From: Bradyrhizobium sp. NDS-1
GTDB lineage: Bacteria; Pseudomonadota; Alphaproteobacteria; Rhizobiales; Xanthobacteraceae
Reading direction: 5' to 3'
Assembly (NCBI RefSeq): GCF_032918005.1
Contig: NZ_CP136628.1
Location: forward strand, 4,387,501 to 4,451,500
Length of the DNA stretch: 64,000 nucleotides
Shown here: positions 25,934-35,461 of the stretch, piece after piece
Layout of the letters: every line of letters starts with the position of its first letter
Position numbering within the stretch: the first letter of the stretch is position 1
Position numbers and translations under genes: made by a program
The notes under the pieces: generated by a model
Told to the model about the DNA's origin: nothing
Databases searched by the model: none
What the model saw: the letters and a program-made list of their open reading frames with translations, nothing else

Positions 25934-26464
25934 TTGTCCAACCCCCTCGATTTCCACGCGCCACAATCGTCCTACACCAGAGACGAGCTACTGCGATCGA
26001 GCGAAGGCGGCTATTTCGGCCCCGGAAACGCGCAATTGCCCGCGCCGCCGATGCTGATGATGGATCGCATCACCGAGATCAGCATGGACGGCGGCACGTT
26101 CGGCAAAGGTCATATCGTCGGCGAGCTCGATATCACGCCTCACCACTGGTTCTTCGATTGCCACTACCGCGGTGACGCGATGATGCCGCCTACCCTTGGA
26201 CTCGACGCCATGTGGCAGATGGTCGGCTATTGGCTCGGCTGGTCGGGCTCACCCGGCAAGGGCCGCGCCATCGGCGTCGGCGAGGTGGAATGCACCGGCG
26301 AGATCACACCAAACGCCCGGCAAGTGCGCTACGAGGTCGCGATGCGCATGGTCCGTCGCGGCAAGCTGGTGCTCGGCATTGCCGATGGCCGCGTGCTCGC
26401 AGATGGCGTCTGCGTGTTCACGGCCAAGGATATGAGGGTCGGCCTGACCAAGGCCGCGGATTGA
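25934..26464 (+). CDS. FabA-like 3-hydroxyacyl-ACP dehydratase
   Basis: A 176-residue hot-dog protein aligning along its length with FabA. The active-site helix region HHWFFDCHYRGDAMMP holds the catalytic His, and LGLDAMWQMVGYWLGW the Asp. RAIGVGEVECTGEI and the C-terminal GIADGRVLADGVCVFTAKDM follow. FabA dehydrates 3-hydroxydecanoyl-ACP and isomerises the product for unsaturated fatty acid synthesis. Oddities: the start is TTG (after GAGG), no fabB or fabI follows, and the MPGCLGLD motif of typical FabA reads MPPTLGLD here. It may be a specialised paralogue rather than the housekeeping enzyme. Confidence 0.85.
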   Translation: MSNPLDFHAPQSSYTRDELLRSSEGGYFGPGNAQLPAPPMLMMDRITEISMDGGTFGKGHIVGELDITPHHWFFDCHYRGDAMMPPTLGLDAMWQMVGYWLGWSGSPGKGRAIGVGEVECTGEITPNARQVRYEVAMRMVRRGKLVLGIADGRVLADGVCVFTAKDMRVGLTKAAD

Positions 26465-26474
26465 GGTCTCGTAC

Positions 26475-26506
26475 GGTCGGCAAAGGCGCAAAGCGCGCTG
26501 CCCACC
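26475..26506. repeat. Dispersed short repeat, copy downstream of the FabA-like gene
   Basis: GGTCGGCAAAGGCGCAAAGC followed by GCGCTGCCCACC. It shares its left part with the element at 25824-25860 in the opposite orientation. It begins 11 bases after the stop codon and may function as a 3' hairpin. Confidence 0.45.
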
Positions 26507-26518
26507 ATCTCGTCGTGA

Positions 26519-26971
26519 TTATTTCGAGCGGTGGTCCCGCTTCGCTTTGCCTACCCTCCGCACCGTTTTCTTGGCGGTCTTTTTAGCTACCTTCTTGGCC
26601 AGAGACTTCTTCGGCGCGCCTTTTCTCGCGGCGCCCTTCTTCGGCCGCTTCTTCACCTTGGCGCGCTGCGCGGCGGCGAGTGCCGCCCTCGCCCATTGCA
26701 CCAAGTCCTCGGAATCGTCGAACAGGCGCGCCGGCAGCTCCCAATAGGAGTTGACCGTCACGGTCTTGGCGCGGGTCGAATATTGGAACGGCCTTGAGCC
26801 CTCGGCTTCGAAGTCCGGAATGGTCACCTCGTCGGCGCGGAAGAACAGACCGGCGCGCAAGGCAAGTGCGAAGTTGACGCCGTCGACGGAAATGCCGTGG
26901 CCGGAGAACATCTTGCGGATGGTGACGGGGCCGAAATCGGAAAACAGGTCGATCAGGAATTCGCGGTCCAT
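26519..26971 (-). CDS. TfoX/Sxy N-terminal domain protein with a lysine-rich tail
   Basis: A 150-residue protein. Residues 1-95 form a TfoX_N domain: FLIDLFSDFGPVTIRKMFSGHGIS, then ALRAGLFFRADEV, then YWELPARLFDD. From about residue 103 the sequence turns into a Lys/Ala/Arg-rich tail with KKRPKKGAARKG and KKVAKKTAKKTV, like the tail of histone H1. TfoX/Sxy controls competence genes in gammaproteobacteria; in alphaproteobacteria the role of stand-alone TfoX_N proteins is unknown. The tail would be expected to bind nucleic acid. It is convergent with the FabA-like gene. Confidence 0.82.
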   Translation of the reverse strand: MDREFLIDLFSDFGPVTIRKMFSGHGISVDGVNFALALRAGLFFRADEVTIPDFEAEGSRPFQYSTRAKTVTVNSYWELPARLFDDSEDLVQWARAALAAAQRAKVKKRPKKGAARKGAPKKSLAKKVAKKTAKKTVRRVGKAKRDHRSK

Positions 26972-26990
26972 GGCCCAACGCTCTCCCAGA

Positions 26991-27129
26991 TGTCGTCCCC
27001 GCGAACGCGGGGACCCATAACCACAGGGAGAAGTTTAGCGAAGACTGTTCGTCATGCCAGTGTCGGTACGAACACCGCCCGACACCGATAGATCACGCGG
27101 TATGGGTCCCCGCGTTCGCGGGGACGACA
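26991..27129. repeat. 139-bp element with perfect 29-bp terminal inverted repeats
   Basis: The left end (26991-27019) and right end (27101-27129) are exact reverse complements over 29 bases. Each contains its own palindrome, CCCCGCGAACGCGGGG in the left copy. The 81-bp interior has no gene but holds another inverted pair, GTGTCGG / CCGACAC. It lies between the TfoX gene and sufA. Long perfect ends around a short non-coding core resemble a MITE or a paired REP-type element. Confidence 0.7.
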
Positions 27130-27151
27130 GCGGAGGGCTCGGCGAGCCGGG

Positions 27152-27550
27152 CTACCCGTCGATCTTGGCCGGCCGCAGCTCGACCGACTCGCCGCAGCCG
27201 CAGGCGGAGATCTGGTTGGGATTGTTGAAGACGAACTGGGCCTGCATCTTGTCGGCCTTGTAGTCCATCTCGGTGCCGAGCAGGAACAGCACGGCCTTGG
27301 GGTCGACCAGGATCTTGACGCCCTTGTCCTCGACGACCTCGTCGGTCGGGCGGACGTCATGGGCGTATTCGACCGTGTAGGATTGGCCGGCGCAGCCGCC
27401 GTTCTTCACGCCGACGCGCAGGCCGACGATTTCGGAATCGGCGCGCTGGGTCAGCTCGGAGATGCGCTGGGCAGCAGCGTCCGTCAGCCGCATCACCTGC
27501 GGGCGGGGCCGCCGGGGCTTGGGTGTCGAAGCTGGTGTTGCCTGTGTCAT
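27152..27550 (-). CDS. sufA: Fe-S cluster assembly A-type carrier
   Basis: A 132-residue protein. A Pro/Arg-rich start (about 18 residues) precedes the HesB-like domain. The three cluster-binding cysteines are present: NGGCAGQSY, and two in SACGCGES near the C-terminus. YKADKMQAQFVFNNPNQ is typical. It takes Fe-S clusters from the SufBCD scaffold and passes them to apoproteins. It is the last gene of the suf operon, 49 bases after sufT. ErpA or IscA cannot be excluded by sequence alone, but the operon position favours SufA. Confidence 0.9.
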   Translation of the reverse strand: MTQATPASTPKPRRPRPQVMRLTDAAAQRISELTQRADSEIVGLRVGVKNGGCAGQSYTVEYAHDVRPTDEVVEDKGVKILVDPKAVLFLLGTEMDYKADKMQAQFVFNNPNQISACGCGESVELRPAKIDG

Positions 27551-27599
27551 GTTATGTATGTGGTCCGTTGCGGAGCGAATTCAATGCGAGCAGAAACCG

Positions 27600-27971
27600 T
27601 CACCACATGTTGAGCACGAGGCGCGCCTCGTCGCTCATGCGCTCGGGCGACCACGGCGGCTCCCAGACGACCTTGACGTCGACCACGCCGACGCCTGGCA
27701 CGCTGGCAACCGCGTTCTCGACCATGGTCGGCAGCTCGCCGGCGGCCGGACAGTTCGGCGTCGTCAGGGTCATCTGGACGTCGACGGAGCGGTCATCCTT
27801 GATCTCGACCTTGTAGATCAGGCCGAGCTCGTAGATGTCGGCCGGGATTTCCGGGTCGAACACGGTCTTGAGACCCGCGATGATCTCGGTGGTCAGCCGC
27901 TCGGTCTCCTCCGGCGGCAGCGCCGACTGAGTTTCCATCGGACTAGCTTTGATTTCGGCCGTGTCACTCAT
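27600..27971 (-). CDS. sufT: SUF system maturation protein SufT (DUF59/MIP18)
   Basis: A 123-residue protein with the DUF59 core DPEIPADIYELGLIYKVEI and the conserved TTPNCPAAGELP, whose Cys is the family's functional residue. It ends VKVVWEPPWSPERMSDEARL. SufT-type proteins help mature Fe-S proteins under high demand. The N-terminus (about 20 residues) is variable. Its start overlaps the sufS stop by four bases, showing translational coupling. It lies between sufS and sufA. Confidence 0.9.
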   Translation of the reverse strand: MSDTAEIKASPMETQSALPPEETERLTTEIIAGLKTVFDPEIPADIYELGLIYKVEIKDDRSVDVQMTLTTPNCPAAGELPTMVENAVASVPGVGVVDVKVVWEPPWSPERMSDEARLVLNMW

Positions 27972-29215
27972 GCGAACAAATCCCGCGCCTTCAGAAGCGC
28001 CTGTGCCAGATGATCGACTTCTTCCCGCGTATTATACATGCCGAACGAGGCCCGGCAGGTGGCCGTGACGTTGAACCGCTCTAAAAGAGGCATCACGCAA
28101 TGGGTGCCGGCGCGCACTGCGATGCCCTGGCGGTCGATCACGGTGGCGACGTCGTGGGCGTGCGCGCCCTTGAGCTCGAAAGAGATCACCGGGCCCTTGC
28201 CCCGCGCCGTGCCGATCAGCCGCAGCGAGTTGATCTCGCGAAGCCGATCCTGCGCGTAGGTGGTGAGATCGTGCTCGTGGGCGGCGATGCGCTCCTTGCC
28301 GACCGAATTGACGTAGTCGATGGCGGCGCCAAGGCCGACGGCCTCGACGATCGCGGGCGTGCCGGCCTCGAACTTGTGCGGGGGATCGCCATAGCTGATG
28401 AAGTCGCGCGAGACCTCGCGGATCATCTCGCCGCCGCCGTTGAAGGGACGCATCGCGACGAGATGGTCGTACTTGGCCCAGAGCACGCCGATGCCTGTCG
28501 GGCCATAAACCTTGTGGCCGGTGAAGACGTAGAAGTCGCAGCCGAGGTCCTGGACGTCGACGGGCAGATGCACCGCGCCCTGACTGCCGTCGACCAGCAC
28601 GGGAATGCCGCGCGCATGCGCGATCTTCACGACGTCCTTGATGGGCACGATGGTGCCGAGCGCGTTCGACATCTGCGTGATCGCGACCAGCTTGGTCTTC
28701 GCGGTCAGCAGCTTCTCGAACTCGTCGACGAGGAAATTGCCCTCGTCGTCGACCGGCGCCCATTTGATCACGGCACCCTGACGCTCCCTCAGGAAATGCC
28801 AGGGCACGATGTTGGAATGGTGCTCCATGATCGAGATGACGATCTCGTCGCCTTCCCCGATGTTCGGCCCGCCCCAGGACGAGGCGACCAGGTTGATCGC
28901 CTCCGTCGCGTTGCGGGTGAAGATCACTTCTTCCGTGCGAGGCGCGTTGATGAACTGCGCGACCTTGGTGCGGCCGCCCTCATAGGCTTCCGTCGCGGCG
29001 TTGGCGAGGTAGTGCAGGCCGCGATGCACGTTGGCGTATTCGCTGGTGTAGGCCTGCGTCATGCGGTCGAGCACGGCGCTGGGCTTCTGCGCCGAGGCGG
29101 CGTTGTCGAGATAGACCAGGTTCTTGCCGTAGACCTGCATGGCGAGCGCCGGAAAGTCCTGGCGCACGCGTGCGACGTCGTAAGTTCCGTTCTTGACCGC
29201 GGGATGCGTGCTCAT
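27968..29215 (-). CDS. sufS: Cysteine desulfurase, SufS type
   Basis: A 415-residue PLP enzyme of group II. VYLDNAASAQKPSAVLDRM opens the fold. NVHRGLHYLANAATEAYE is typical, the PLP-binding Lys is in FYVFTGHKVYGPTGIG, and the catalytic Cys region is RAGTHCVMPLLERF near the C-terminus. It removes sulfur from cysteine and passes it as persulfide to the SufBCD scaffold. No sufE-like gene is seen in this operon. Four-base overlaps with sufD upstream and sufT downstream indicate coupled translation. Confidence 0.95.
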   Translation of the reverse strand: MSTHPAVKNGTYDVARVRQDFPALAMQVYGKNLVYLDNAASAQKPSAVLDRMTQAYTSEYANVHRGLHYLANAATEAYEGGRTKVAQFINAPRTEEVIFTRNATEAINLVASSWGGPNIGEGDEIVISIMEHHSNIVPWHFLRERQGAVIKWAPVDDEGNFLVDEFEKLLTAKTKLVAITQMSNALGTIVPIKDVVKIAHARGIPVLVDGSQGAVHLPVDVQDLGCDFYVFTGHKVYGPTGIGVLWAKYDHLVAMRPFNGGGEMIREVSRDFISYGDPPHKFEAGTPAIVEAVGLGAAIDYVNSVGKERIAAHEHDLTTYAQDRLREINSLRLIGTARGKGPVISFELKGAHAHDVATVIDRQGIAVRAGTHCVMPLLERFNVTATCRASFGMYNTREEVDHLAQALLKARDLFA

Positions 29216-30516
29216 TGGCGCCGCTCCAGCCAGCGCTCGGCGATGCCGATCACATGCTCGCGCAAGCCGTCATCGGCGATCTGCTCGATCGCCTCGCCGA
29301 CGAAAGCCTGGATCAGCAGCGCCTGGGCCTGCTTCTCCGGCAGGCCGCGCGCCTTCAGATAGAACAAGAGGCTGTCGTCGAGTGCGCCGGCGGTGGCGCC
29401 GTGGCCACAGGAGACGTCGTCGGCAAAAATCTCGAGCTCAGGCTTGTTGTCGGCCTCGGCTTCGTCCGAGAGCAGCAGCGCGCGGATCATCATCTTGCCG
29501 TCGGTCTTCTGCGCGTCGGGACGGACGATGATGCGGCCCTGGAACACCGAATGCGCGCGGTCGTCGATCACGGCGCGGAAGATCTCGCGGCTGACGCAGT
29601 TCGGCACGGCGTGGTCTACCACCAGCGTGGTGTCGCCATGCTCGGTCTTCTGCAACAGGTTCACGCCATTGGCGGAGAGCTCGCTGCCCTCGCCCGCCAG
29701 CGTGATGAAGCCCTGAAGGCGGCTGACCGCGGCGCCGGTCGTCATGTTGAAAAAGTTGAACTTCACATTGGCGCCGATGGTGACGAAGTGCGACGAGACA
29801 TTCACCGCATCAGGCGCATCATCCATCAGGCGGATGTGCGCGACATCGGAATCGTCGCCGACCGTGACAAGGACGGCATCGTTGACCTGGTAGGCCTTGG
29901 CACCCGCCGCGACGAAAGTCTCAACGATGGTGGCGCGAGCGCCCTTCCCGATCGCGATCTGCGAGCGGGTGAACGCCGAGGCCGACGCGGCGGTCGCGAT
30001 GTGGACGATCTGGATCGGCGCGGACAGCCTGGCGCCGTCGGCAATCGACAGCAGGACGCCATCGGTCGCCATCGCCGCGTTCAGCGCGATCACGGCGTCA
30101 GTCGACGCGGTCTTCAGCAGACCGGCATCCTTTTCCAGCGTCTCCCGCAACGTCCTGAAGCCCGCCTCGGCGGCAAGTGCCTTCACGTCGGAGAGCTCAG
30201 CCGCGAACACGCCGTCGACCAGCACCAGCTTGCGGGCGCCGTCGATCGCATGCGCCTTCACCGCATCCGCGGCACGCTTCAGCGCGGCCGCATCGGGCGC
30301 GGCTGACAGCGGCAGAACCTCGCCGACCAGCGCACGCAGATCGGTGTATTTCCATTCCTCGATCCGGCGGTGCGGCAGGCCGAGACGCTCATAGGTCTCG
30401 AATGCCTCGCGGCGCACGGCGGTGATCGCGGGCGAACCCGGCAGCCGGCCTTCGGCGCTGGTGAAGAGATCGCTCACCGCGCGGCCCTTTCCGGTCTTTG
30501 CCACAGCAACGTTCAT
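29212..30516 (-). CDS. sufD: Fe-S scaffold protein SufD
   Basis: A 434-residue protein. The N-terminal helical part contains RRIEEWKYTDLRALV, the standard SufD entry motif. The beta-helix core follows, and the conserved C-terminal block DDVSCGHGATAGALDDSLLFYLKARG holds the His used in the SufB-SufD interface. It forms the SufBC2D scaffold that builds clusters. The ATG at 30516 was chosen because homology starts close to it; a longer open frame upstream overlaps sufC. It sits 11 bp after sufC and overlaps sufS by four bases. Confidence 0.93.
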   Translation of the reverse strand: MNVAVAKTGKGRAVSDLFTSAEGRLPGSPAITAVRREAFETYERLGLPHRRIEEWKYTDLRALVGEVLPLSAAPDAAALKRAADAVKAHAIDGARKLVLVDGVFAAELSDVKALAAEAGFRTLRETLEKDAGLLKTASTDAVIALNAAMATDGVLLSIADGARLSAPIQIVHIATAASASAFTRSQIAIGKGARATIVETFVAAGAKAYQVNDAVLVTVGDDSDVAHIRLMDDAPDAVNVSSHFVTIGANVKFNFFNMTTGAAVSRLQGFITLAGEGSELSANGVNLLQKTEHGDTTLVVDHAVPNCVSREIFRAVIDDRAHSVFQGRIIVRPDAQKTDGKMMIRALLLSDEAEADNKPELEIFADDVSCGHGATAGALDDSLLFYLKARGLPEKQAQALLIQAFVGEAIEQIADDGLREHVIGIAERWLERRQ

Positions 30517-30527
30517 CGCAAAATTCC

Positions 30528-31292
30528 TTACGCGGCATCCTCGAACTGGGCGTATCCGGACGCCTCCAGCTCCAGCGCCAATTCCTTGCCGCCGCTCTTC
30601 ACGACACGGCCCCTGGACATCACGTGCACGACATCGGGCACGATGTAATTCAGCAGCCGCTGATAATGGGTGATCACGACCATCGCGCGCTTCGGCGAAT
30701 GCAGCGCGTTGACGCCGTCGGCCGCAATGCGCAGCGCGTCGATGTCGAGGCCCGAATCCATCTCGTCGAGGATGCACAGGCTCGGCTCGAACAGCGCCAT
30801 CTGCAGCACCTCGTTGCGCTTCTTCTCGCCGCCGGAGAAACCGACATTGACGCCGCGCTTGAGCATGTCCTGCGGAATGTTCAGCGACTTCGAGACCTCG
30901 CGAACCTTCTTCAGGAAATCCGGCACCATCAATTCGCTCTCGCCGCGCGCCTTGCGCTGCGCGTTGAGCGCGGTGCGGAGGAAATTCATGGTGGTGACGC
31001 CGGGAATCTCGACCGGATACTGGAACGCCAGGAACACGCCCTTGGCGGCGCGCTCCTCGGGCGCCATCTCCAGCAGATCTTCGCCCTTGAACAGGATCTG
31101 TCCGTCGGTGACCTCGTAGCCGGGCTTGCCGGCGATGACGTGCGAGAGCGTCGACTTGCCGGAGCCGTTCGGCCCCATGATCGCGTGGATCTCGCCCTCG
31201 TTCACGGTCAGCGTCAGCCCGTGGAGGATCTCGCGCTCCTCGACACGAACCTTGAGGTCTTTCACTTCAAGCAAAGCCATTTTGTTTTCCAT
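30528..31292 (-). CDS. sufC: Fe-S assembly ATPase SufC
   Basis: A 254-residue ABC-type ATPase. Walker A is MGPNGSGKST, the ABC signature region is VGFSGGEKKRNEVLQ, Walker B is LCILDEMDSGLDIDALR, and the His switch is in VVITHYQRLL. SufC powers conformational change in the SufB-SufD scaffold and is cytoplasmic, with no transmembrane partner. It follows sufB after about 118 bases, which contain a dispersed palindromic repeat. Confidence 0.96.
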   Translation of the reverse strand: MENKMALLEVKDLKVRVEEREILHGLTLTVNEGEIHAIMGPNGSGKSTLSHVIAGKPGYEVTDGQILFKGEDLLEMAPEERAAKGVFLAFQYPVEIPGVTTMNFLRTALNAQRKARGESELMVPDFLKKVREVSKSLNIPQDMLKRGVNVGFSGGEKKRNEVLQMALFEPSLCILDEMDSGLDIDALRIAADGVNALHSPKRAMVVITHYQRLLNYIVPDVVHVMSRGRVVKSGGKELALELEASGYAQFEDAA

Positions 31293-31296
31293 CTAT

Positions 31297-31404
31297 CTCC
31301 TCATCCTGAGGAGCGCCGAAAGCGCGTCTCGAAGGAATGAGGCCACCAATCTTTCCGGTATCCATCCTTCGAGGCGGCCGCTTGCGCAGCCTCCCCGGAT
31401 GAGG
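31297..31404. repeat. Dispersed palindromic repeat inside the suf operon
   Basis: It begins TCCTCATCCTGAGGAGC and ends CCCCGGATGAGG, with inner parts GCGCGTCTCGAAGGAATGAGG and CATCCTTCGAGGCGGCC that pair with each other. It is the CCTCATCCTGAGGAGC-type element common in Bradyrhizobium-like genomes. Here it fills the sufB-sufC gap. In the mRNA it would form a large hairpin between the two genes and may adjust their relative expression. Confidence 0.6.
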
Positions 31405-31410
31405 TCCGAG

Positions 31411-32907
<1,497 letters not shown>

Positions 32908-32959
32908 TCCATCCTCCGCTCGCGGTTTCAAGGACCGCGGTGGATCAAACTCGAACGAG

Positions 32960-32978
32960 TATTACGACGTCTATTACG
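32960..32978. promoter_or_regulatory. Direct repeat TATTACG in the sufB leader
   Basis: TATTACG occurs twice, 12 bp apart, within the 125-bp gap before sufB, next to a TTTTTT run. This gap is much more AT-rich than the flanking genes. It may hold an internal promoter or a regulator site for the sufB-sufA part of the operon. No match to a known iron box was recognised. Confidence 0.25.
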
Positions 32979-33032
32979 ATGTTTTTTGGCGGAAAGCACG
33001 GGCTTAGAACCGTTCAAGCCGTGTTTCATCGC

Positions 33033-34172
33033 TTAGCCCTTAAGTAGGGTATTACCGAGCTTTCGCCAAGCCTCTAACGCCCTATTGATGTCATCTGGTT
33101 CGGTGGACCAGCCCAGACTGAGACGCACCGCTCCCTGGGCGACCACCGGGTCATAGCCCATGGCCGAAAGAACGTGGGACGGCTGGACCTTTCCCGAGGA
33201 ACAGGCCGAACCGGAGGAAACTGCGACGCCTTCGAGGTCGAAGCCAATCACGGCCGTCTCGGCTTTGAGACCGGGCGCCGTAAACAGAACGGTATTTGGC
33301 AACCGCTCAACATCATCTGAGAAGATCGTTGCGGCTGCAATCCCTCGAATACCATTTTCCAAGCGTATTCTGAGGGTTGCCATTTGTTCCGCATCCTCCC
33401 GCAGAGCCTGAAGCGAGGCCTTCACCGCCGCGCCAAAGCCCGCGATGCCGGCAACATTCTCAGTTCCGGCACGACGGTTGAGCTCCTGTCCCCCGCCTCG
33501 CAGGACGGGCTCCAGACCGACGATTCCTTCGGCCACGACCAGGGCACCGATCCCCTTGGGGCCGCCGATCTTGTGCGCAGAAAAGGTCGCAAGGTCGGCG
33601 CCTACAGCCCTGATATCGAACGGGATTTTACCCAGCGCCTGGATCGCATCGACGTGCAGGAGGCCCCCCGCCTCGTGAACGATACGTGCCGCCTCGGCGA
33701 TCGGCTGGAGCGCTCCCGTCTCGTTGTTGGCGGCCATGACCGAAACCAGCGCCGGCGGGCCGTCATTGAGCTGGGCCTTCAGATGCTCGAGGTCGACCAC
33801 GCCGGAGCGGGTAACCTTGATCAGACCGATCGTGGCTCCGGGGAATCGCCCTCCGGCCAGCACCGAAGCGTGCTCGCCCGCGGAGACCAGCAGCCGCTCG
33901 ACAGGGCCGCCGGCCGGTCCACGCAGGCCCAGCGACAGCGCCAGCGCGTTGGCCTCGGTTCCGGCCGAGGTAAAGACGACGTTCCGGGGCAATGCACCGA
34001 CCGCCGCGGCCAGCTCGGCACGGGCCTCCTCGACCAGCCGCCTCGCCTCCCGCCCCTCGGCATGGACCGACGACGGATTGCCGAGAAGGTCAAAGGCCGC
34101 AACCATTGCCGCCCGCGCCTCGGGGCGCAGCGGCGTGGTCGCGTTCCAGTCGAGATAGACACGGGTCGGCAT
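33033..34172 (-). CDS. Cysteine desulfurase, NifS/IscS type
   Basis: A 379-residue group I enzyme. RVYLDWNATTPLRPEAR opens the fold. FTSAGTEANALAL follows, HVDAIQALGKIPFD lies in the middle, the PLP-Lys is in FSAHKIGGPKGIGALV, and the mobile loop has catalytic Cys in VSSGSACSSGKVQPSHVL. It is the second desulfurase of the locus, next to SufS. Many alphaproteobacterial suf operons begin with such an IscS-like gene, usually after an iscR/rirA-type regulator, which is not seen here. It starts only 10 bases after the acyltransferase stop and may share its transcript. Confidence 0.92.
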   Translation of the reverse strand: MPTRVYLDWNATTPLRPEARAAMVAAFDLLGNPSSVHAEGREARRLVEEARAELAAAVGALPRNVVFTSAGTEANALALSLGLRGPAGGPVERLLVSAGEHASVLAGGRFPGATIGLIKVTRSGVVDLEHLKAQLNDGPPALVSVMAANNETGALQPIAEAARIVHEAGGLLHVDAIQALGKIPFDIRAVGADLATFSAHKIGGPKGIGALVVAEGIVGLEPVLRGGGQELNRRAGTENVAGIAGFGAAVKASLQALREDAEQMATLRIRLENGIRGIAAATIFSDDVERLPNTVLFTAPGLKAETAVIGFDLEGVAVSSGSACSSGKVQPSHVLSAMGYDPVVAQGAVRLSLGWSTEPDDINRALEAWRKLGNTLLKG

Positions 34173-34181
34173 CTGGCCCTC

Positions 34182-35417
34182 TTAGCACCTTTTGCCATCC
34201 GGCCAATCGGACGGCCGCGCGCGTCGGGCCGCTCGAGGCTGCTCCATTCTGGCGGCCGTCCGCGGCGCCGCCCGCAATCCGAACAGAGGGCGGAGCCAAG
34301 CGATGCGCCGGACGAGCTCATAGGTCACCACACATGTGAGCGCGGTCCCGATGATGACAATGGAGGCCTCGATCCCAACCGGGAGACCGCTGTCATGCAA
34401 TGCATGCGCGATCACGATGATCGCGGTCTGATGCATGATGTAATACGGGAAGATCGCATCGGTCAGATAGCGGCGCACGGGACTGTCGGCTGTGAAGCAG
34501 CGCCGCGCAAAGCCCAGCACAGCGGCGATCGCGAGCCATTGATAGCAACCATAGGCCGAGGCGGCGCCCCACTTCAGCGCGGGTGACGGCACGAAAACGC
34601 CGGCGCGAACCAGGATGAAGGCAAAGAAGCAGGCACCTGCAGCCACCAGTGCCGCCCAGCGCTGGCGCTCGAGGTTGCGCCAGATCCCCTCCTGCTTCGC
34701 CAGCAGGAAGCCGAGCAGGAAGGCCGTCGCATGGTCCGCATGGTTGTACCAGTCGCCGAACAGCGCATGCGTCGACGGGAAAGCCGGAAACAGCACCAGG
34801 CGCCAAGCCGCAAACAGCAGGCAAGGCACGATCAGGAGCCATGGTCCGGCGAGCACGACAGCCAGCTTCCGGCCGAGCCACTCGGCGCCGGCCGGCCACA
34901 GCGCGAGCACGCCGATCAGGGCCATCGTGTAGACCCACAGATAGACCACGAACCAGAGATGGTTCCAGGTCGGCAGCACGATGCAGGGGTTCGGACAGAA
35001 CTGCGCGCCGAAGGCAAAGTAGTGCCTGAGGTAGAAATCGAAGAAGCCTGCGGGATAGCCGAGGCTTTCCACGATCTGGAGATAGGATTGCGGCGGCACG
35101 ATCACGAGCATGCCGAAAATCAGCGGGATCAAGAGCCGCGCCGACCGCGCCCCGGCGAGCGAGGCCAGGCTGGACTTGTCGAGCATGAAGCGGGTGGCAA
35201 CCCCGGACACCAGGAACAGCAGCGACAGCCGCCAGGGGTTGACGAACAGCATCACCGGTTCCAGCCAGGTCAGCCGGTGCACGCTCTTGATGTGAAATCC
35301 CCAGGACACGTAGAGCATGCCGACGTGGTAGAAGATCAAGAGCCCGAAGGCTAAAATCCGCACCCAGTCCAGATCGATGCGCCTTTCCGGGTTTTGGAAT
35401 TGCTGTGGTGTTGTCAT
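34182..35417 (-). CDS. Acyltransferase family (Acyl_transf_3 / OpgC-like) membrane protein
   Basis: A 411-residue integral membrane protein with about ten hydrophobic helices. The N-terminus is RRIDLDWVRILAFGLLIFYHVGMLY, with the Asp and the conserved His of the family's active site. PWRLSLLFLVSGVATRFML follows. NHLWFVVYLWVYTMALI and FPYYIMHQTAIIVIAHAL are typical later motifs. Such enzymes acylate surface glycans or other exported molecules. The C-terminal 30 residues are Arg-rich and cytoplasmic. It is divergent, with only 44 bp between, from a membrane-bound LytTR regulator, a pairing that suggests control of the acyltransferase by that regulator. Confidence 0.85.
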   Translation of the reverse strand: MTTPQQFQNPERRIDLDWVRILAFGLLIFYHVGMLYVSWGFHIKSVHRLTWLEPVMLFVNPWRLSLLFLVSGVATRFMLDKSSLASLAGARSARLLIPLIFGMLVIVPPQSYLQIVESLGYPAGFFDFYLRHYFAFGAQFCPNPCIVLPTWNHLWFVVYLWVYTMALIGVLALWPAGAEWLGRKLAVVLAGPWLLIVPCLLFAAWRLVLFPAFPSTHALFGDWYNHADHATAFLLGFLLAKQEGIWRNLERQRWAALVAAGACFFAFILVRAGVFVPSPALKWGAASAYGCYQWLAIAAVLGFARRCFTADSPVRRYLTDAIFPYYIMHQTAIIVIAHALHDSGLPVGIEASIVIIGTALTCVVTYELVRRIAWLRPLFGLRAAPRTAARMEQPRAARRARPSDWPDGKRC

Positions 35418-35461
35418 GGTTTTCTGCTCCTTGACGGGTCGACAAACGCGGTGCTCGGGCC

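Noticed and set aside
26991..27129. Possible CRISPR-like repeats because of repeated 29-bp units
   Set aside because: Only two units, in inverted orientation and with an 81-bp interior. No direct repeat array or cas genes are present.
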